DNA of 64,000 nt from an uncultured Parabacteroides sp. (GTDB taxonomy: Bacteria; Bacteroidota; Bacteroidia; Bacteroidales; Tannerellaceae), in assembly GCA_910577325.1 (NCBI GenBank), contig CAJTMR010000016.1:1-64000 (forward strand), read 5' to 3'. Under the pieces are notes generated by a model, which saw only the letters and a list, made by a program, of their open reading frames with translations, was not told where the DNA came from and ran no database searches. The stretch's first letter is position 1. The number at the start of each line of letters is the position of its first letter. The position numbers and the translations under genes were made by a program. This document shows, piece after piece, positions 62,942-64,000 of the stretch.

Positions 62942-63766
62942 ATGAAAACGTTTAATTGCTGGTTGATTGCAAATGTGTTGCCCTACGTCGTAGCTATAAG
63001 TTGTTATTTTGCTATAGGAGGCTTAGGTTTAAGAATGAATTGTTTTTCTTTTTGGGATTATTTTGTAGTATTTGGCTGTGGTGGTATTTTTTCCATCATA
63101 GTTATGATTTATACATATTGTAATATCGAGGAAGTTCTTTCTTGCCGTTTTATATGGGGAAACAGCAATGTGAGTATATTCTCATTTTCTTTAATTTATA
63201 CTCTTAGAAAAGGAATATTAGCGTTCCTTTTACCTGGGGCAATTTATTTTTCCATCTTTCTTTTTTCAATGGAGGATAATAAGAATAATGAAACAGTAAA
63301 AGTTACTGAACAAGTAAAGGCAAATCCGAAACCATCTGTTTCAGAAAAGAAAGAAGCTAAAGATAAAGAGGTTGTAATGGTTTGCGAATATATTGAAAAA
63401 GGAGATTATTATATTTACCATCCTGAACAGTGTATGGCTCAGAATGATAATAATTTGGTATTCCTTTCAGAGAATGGAATAAAGATCGAAACACTTTTCA
63501 ATGAAAGTGAATCGTTGGATATTCATTATCAGAATGGAATAAAACATAATGAAGAGTGTGGGTGGAACACGACTTACAAACATCGTTCAAAGGCGGGTTA
63601 TTTTTTATCCGGAAAGAATTCGGACGGGATTATTTATTATCAGAAAACTGTAAAAAAAGATTCCGGTAGTTATTATACAATCCGAATTGAGTATCCGGAA
63701 TCAGAAAAAGATTTTGGGGATCAATATATTAAATATTATATAAAGCGTTTTCCTGAGCAACTATGA
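62942..63766 (+). CDS. AT-rich membrane protein of unknown function
   Basis: The 274-residue protein has three hydrophobic segments (about 6-30, 38-60 and 84-112) and then a Lys/Glu-rich linker (about 115-145). A soluble C-terminal domain follows, with EYIEKGDYYIYHPEQCMAQ and a repeated Tyr-rich pattern. I do not recognise a family. Its base composition is clearly more AT-rich than recJ/recQ. It lies right after MITE-like copy C, so it may be a recently acquired gene. A purine-rich stretch precedes the ATG. Confidence 0.6.
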   Translation: MKTFNCWLIANVLPYVVAISCYFAIGGLGLRMNCFSFWDYFVVFGCGGIFSIIVMIYTYCNIEEVLSCRFIWGNSNVSIFSFSLIYTLRKGILAFLLPGAIYFSIFLFSMEDNKNNETVKVTEQVKANPKPSVSEKKEAKDKEVVMVCEYIEKGDYYIYHPEQCMAQNDNNLVFLSENGIKIETLFNESESLDIHYQNGIKHNEECGWNTTYKHRSKAGYFLSGKNSDGIIYYQKTVKKDSGSYYTIRIEYPESEKDFGDQYIKYYIKRFPEQL

Positions 63767-63822
63767 AAAAAAACGTTACCGCGCGAGGGGATCGGCTGAC
63801 AGTCGTGCAAGCCGTGGCGATT

Positions 63823-63862
63823 CTTGGAAACTGTTTGAAAAAAGTACAAACCGCTTTCCAAG
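63823..63862. repeat. stem-loop before the Sua5-like gene
   Basis: CTTGGAAA (63823-63830) pairs with TTTCCAAG (63855-63862), with an inner GTTT/AAAC pair. It may end the preceding transcript; there is no T-run. Confidence 0.4.
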
Positions 63863-63904
63863 TCCGCGAATGATTTGTACATTTGTGACATTATTTAAAA
63901 AACA

Positions 63905-64000
63905 ATGACAGAAGATATTCAAAAAGCCTGCGAAATCTTGCGGGCAGGAGGTATAATACTCTATCCTACAGATACGATCTGGGGGATAGGTTGCGATGCG
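63905..64000 (+). CDS. Sua5/YciO/YrdC family protein, N-terminal fragment
   Basis: The first 32 codons of a gene cut by the window end. MTEDIQKACEILRAGG followed by ILYPTDTIWGIGCDA is the YrdC/Sua5 opening. Members make threonylcarbamoyl-adenylate for the t6A tRNA modification. The rest lies outside the window. Confidence 0.85.
   Translation, partial: MTEDIQKACEILRAGGIILYPTDTIWGIGCDA

Noticed and set aside
62827..62955. Two short overlapping frames (42 and 27 codons) before the AT-rich membrane protein
   Set aside because: No clear ribosome site or protein-like composition decides between them, and the longer one runs into the start of the next gene.
63768..63904. Possible tRNA or other RNA gene before the Sua5-like gene
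   Set aside because: No cloverleaf or T-loop consensus could be found; only a simple 8-bp stem is visible.

Overview
The window is 64 kb of a Bacteroidota chromosome, most likely a gut Bacteroidales of the Parabacteroides type. The grounds are a plausible TTTG-N20-TAnnTTTG promoter (49360-49391), many secreted glycosidases and lipoproteins, a DUF3943 outer-membrane protein, DUF6377-like TPR regulators, a long PurF-like amidotransferase of about 630 residues, and the threonyl-tRNA synthetase/IF3/L35/L20 block. The species is inferred and not proven. No rRNA, tRNA or CRISPR array was seen.

Layout. 1-8.7 kb (minus strand): an AT-rich two-lobed aspartic-protease-like protein, a lipoprotein with a metzincin motif paired with a ricin-domain GH2 beta-galactosidase, and a TPR sensor kinase whose phosphoacceptor His appears to be missing. 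8.8-14.6 kb: ABC-F ATPase, DUF3943 protein, TRIC-like channel, asparaginase, WalJ-like hydrolase. 14.8-21.2 kb: an operon of a PurF-like enzyme with carA and carB. 22.2-30.4 kb: nfo, nhaD, a C69 peptidase, a small porin, a membrane acyltransferase, serine dehydratase, and a GH43 lipoprotein.

30.6-45.6 kb is the most unusual part: eleven plus-strand genes behind an IclR-type regulator. They encode a beta-propeller/di-haem cytochrome c, an FkbO/Hyg5-type chorismatase-like enzyme, a Cys-rich cupin lipoprotein, a giant secreted NPCBM-like/propeller/cytochrome c/SUMF protein, a fused ResB-CcsA haem-attachment protein that could mature the two cytochromes, a VOC-like protein, DhaK, DhaL, a close LsrF homologue, and a propeller lipoprotein. 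The set reads as an extracytoplasmic redox module joined to a cytoplasmic kinase/thiolase module. I do not recognise it as a described pathway.

45.9-51.1 kb holds thrS-infC-rpmI-rplT, then a candidate 6S-like RNA with its own promoter and terminator, then pgk. 51.2-64 kb holds an AlaX-like editing protein, a double-GNAT protein, a DUF6377-like regulator, a 52-residue membrane peptide, a GH51 arabinofuranosidase, recJ-recQ, an AT-rich membrane protein of unknown function, and the 5' end of a Sua5/YrdC gene.

Three intergenic regions carry copies of one non-coding, MITE-like element (21299-21985, 51232-51705, 62012-62725). It has about 19-bp terminal inverted repeats, and two copies are flanked by perfect 10-bp target duplications. 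This is the clearest mobile DNA in the window.
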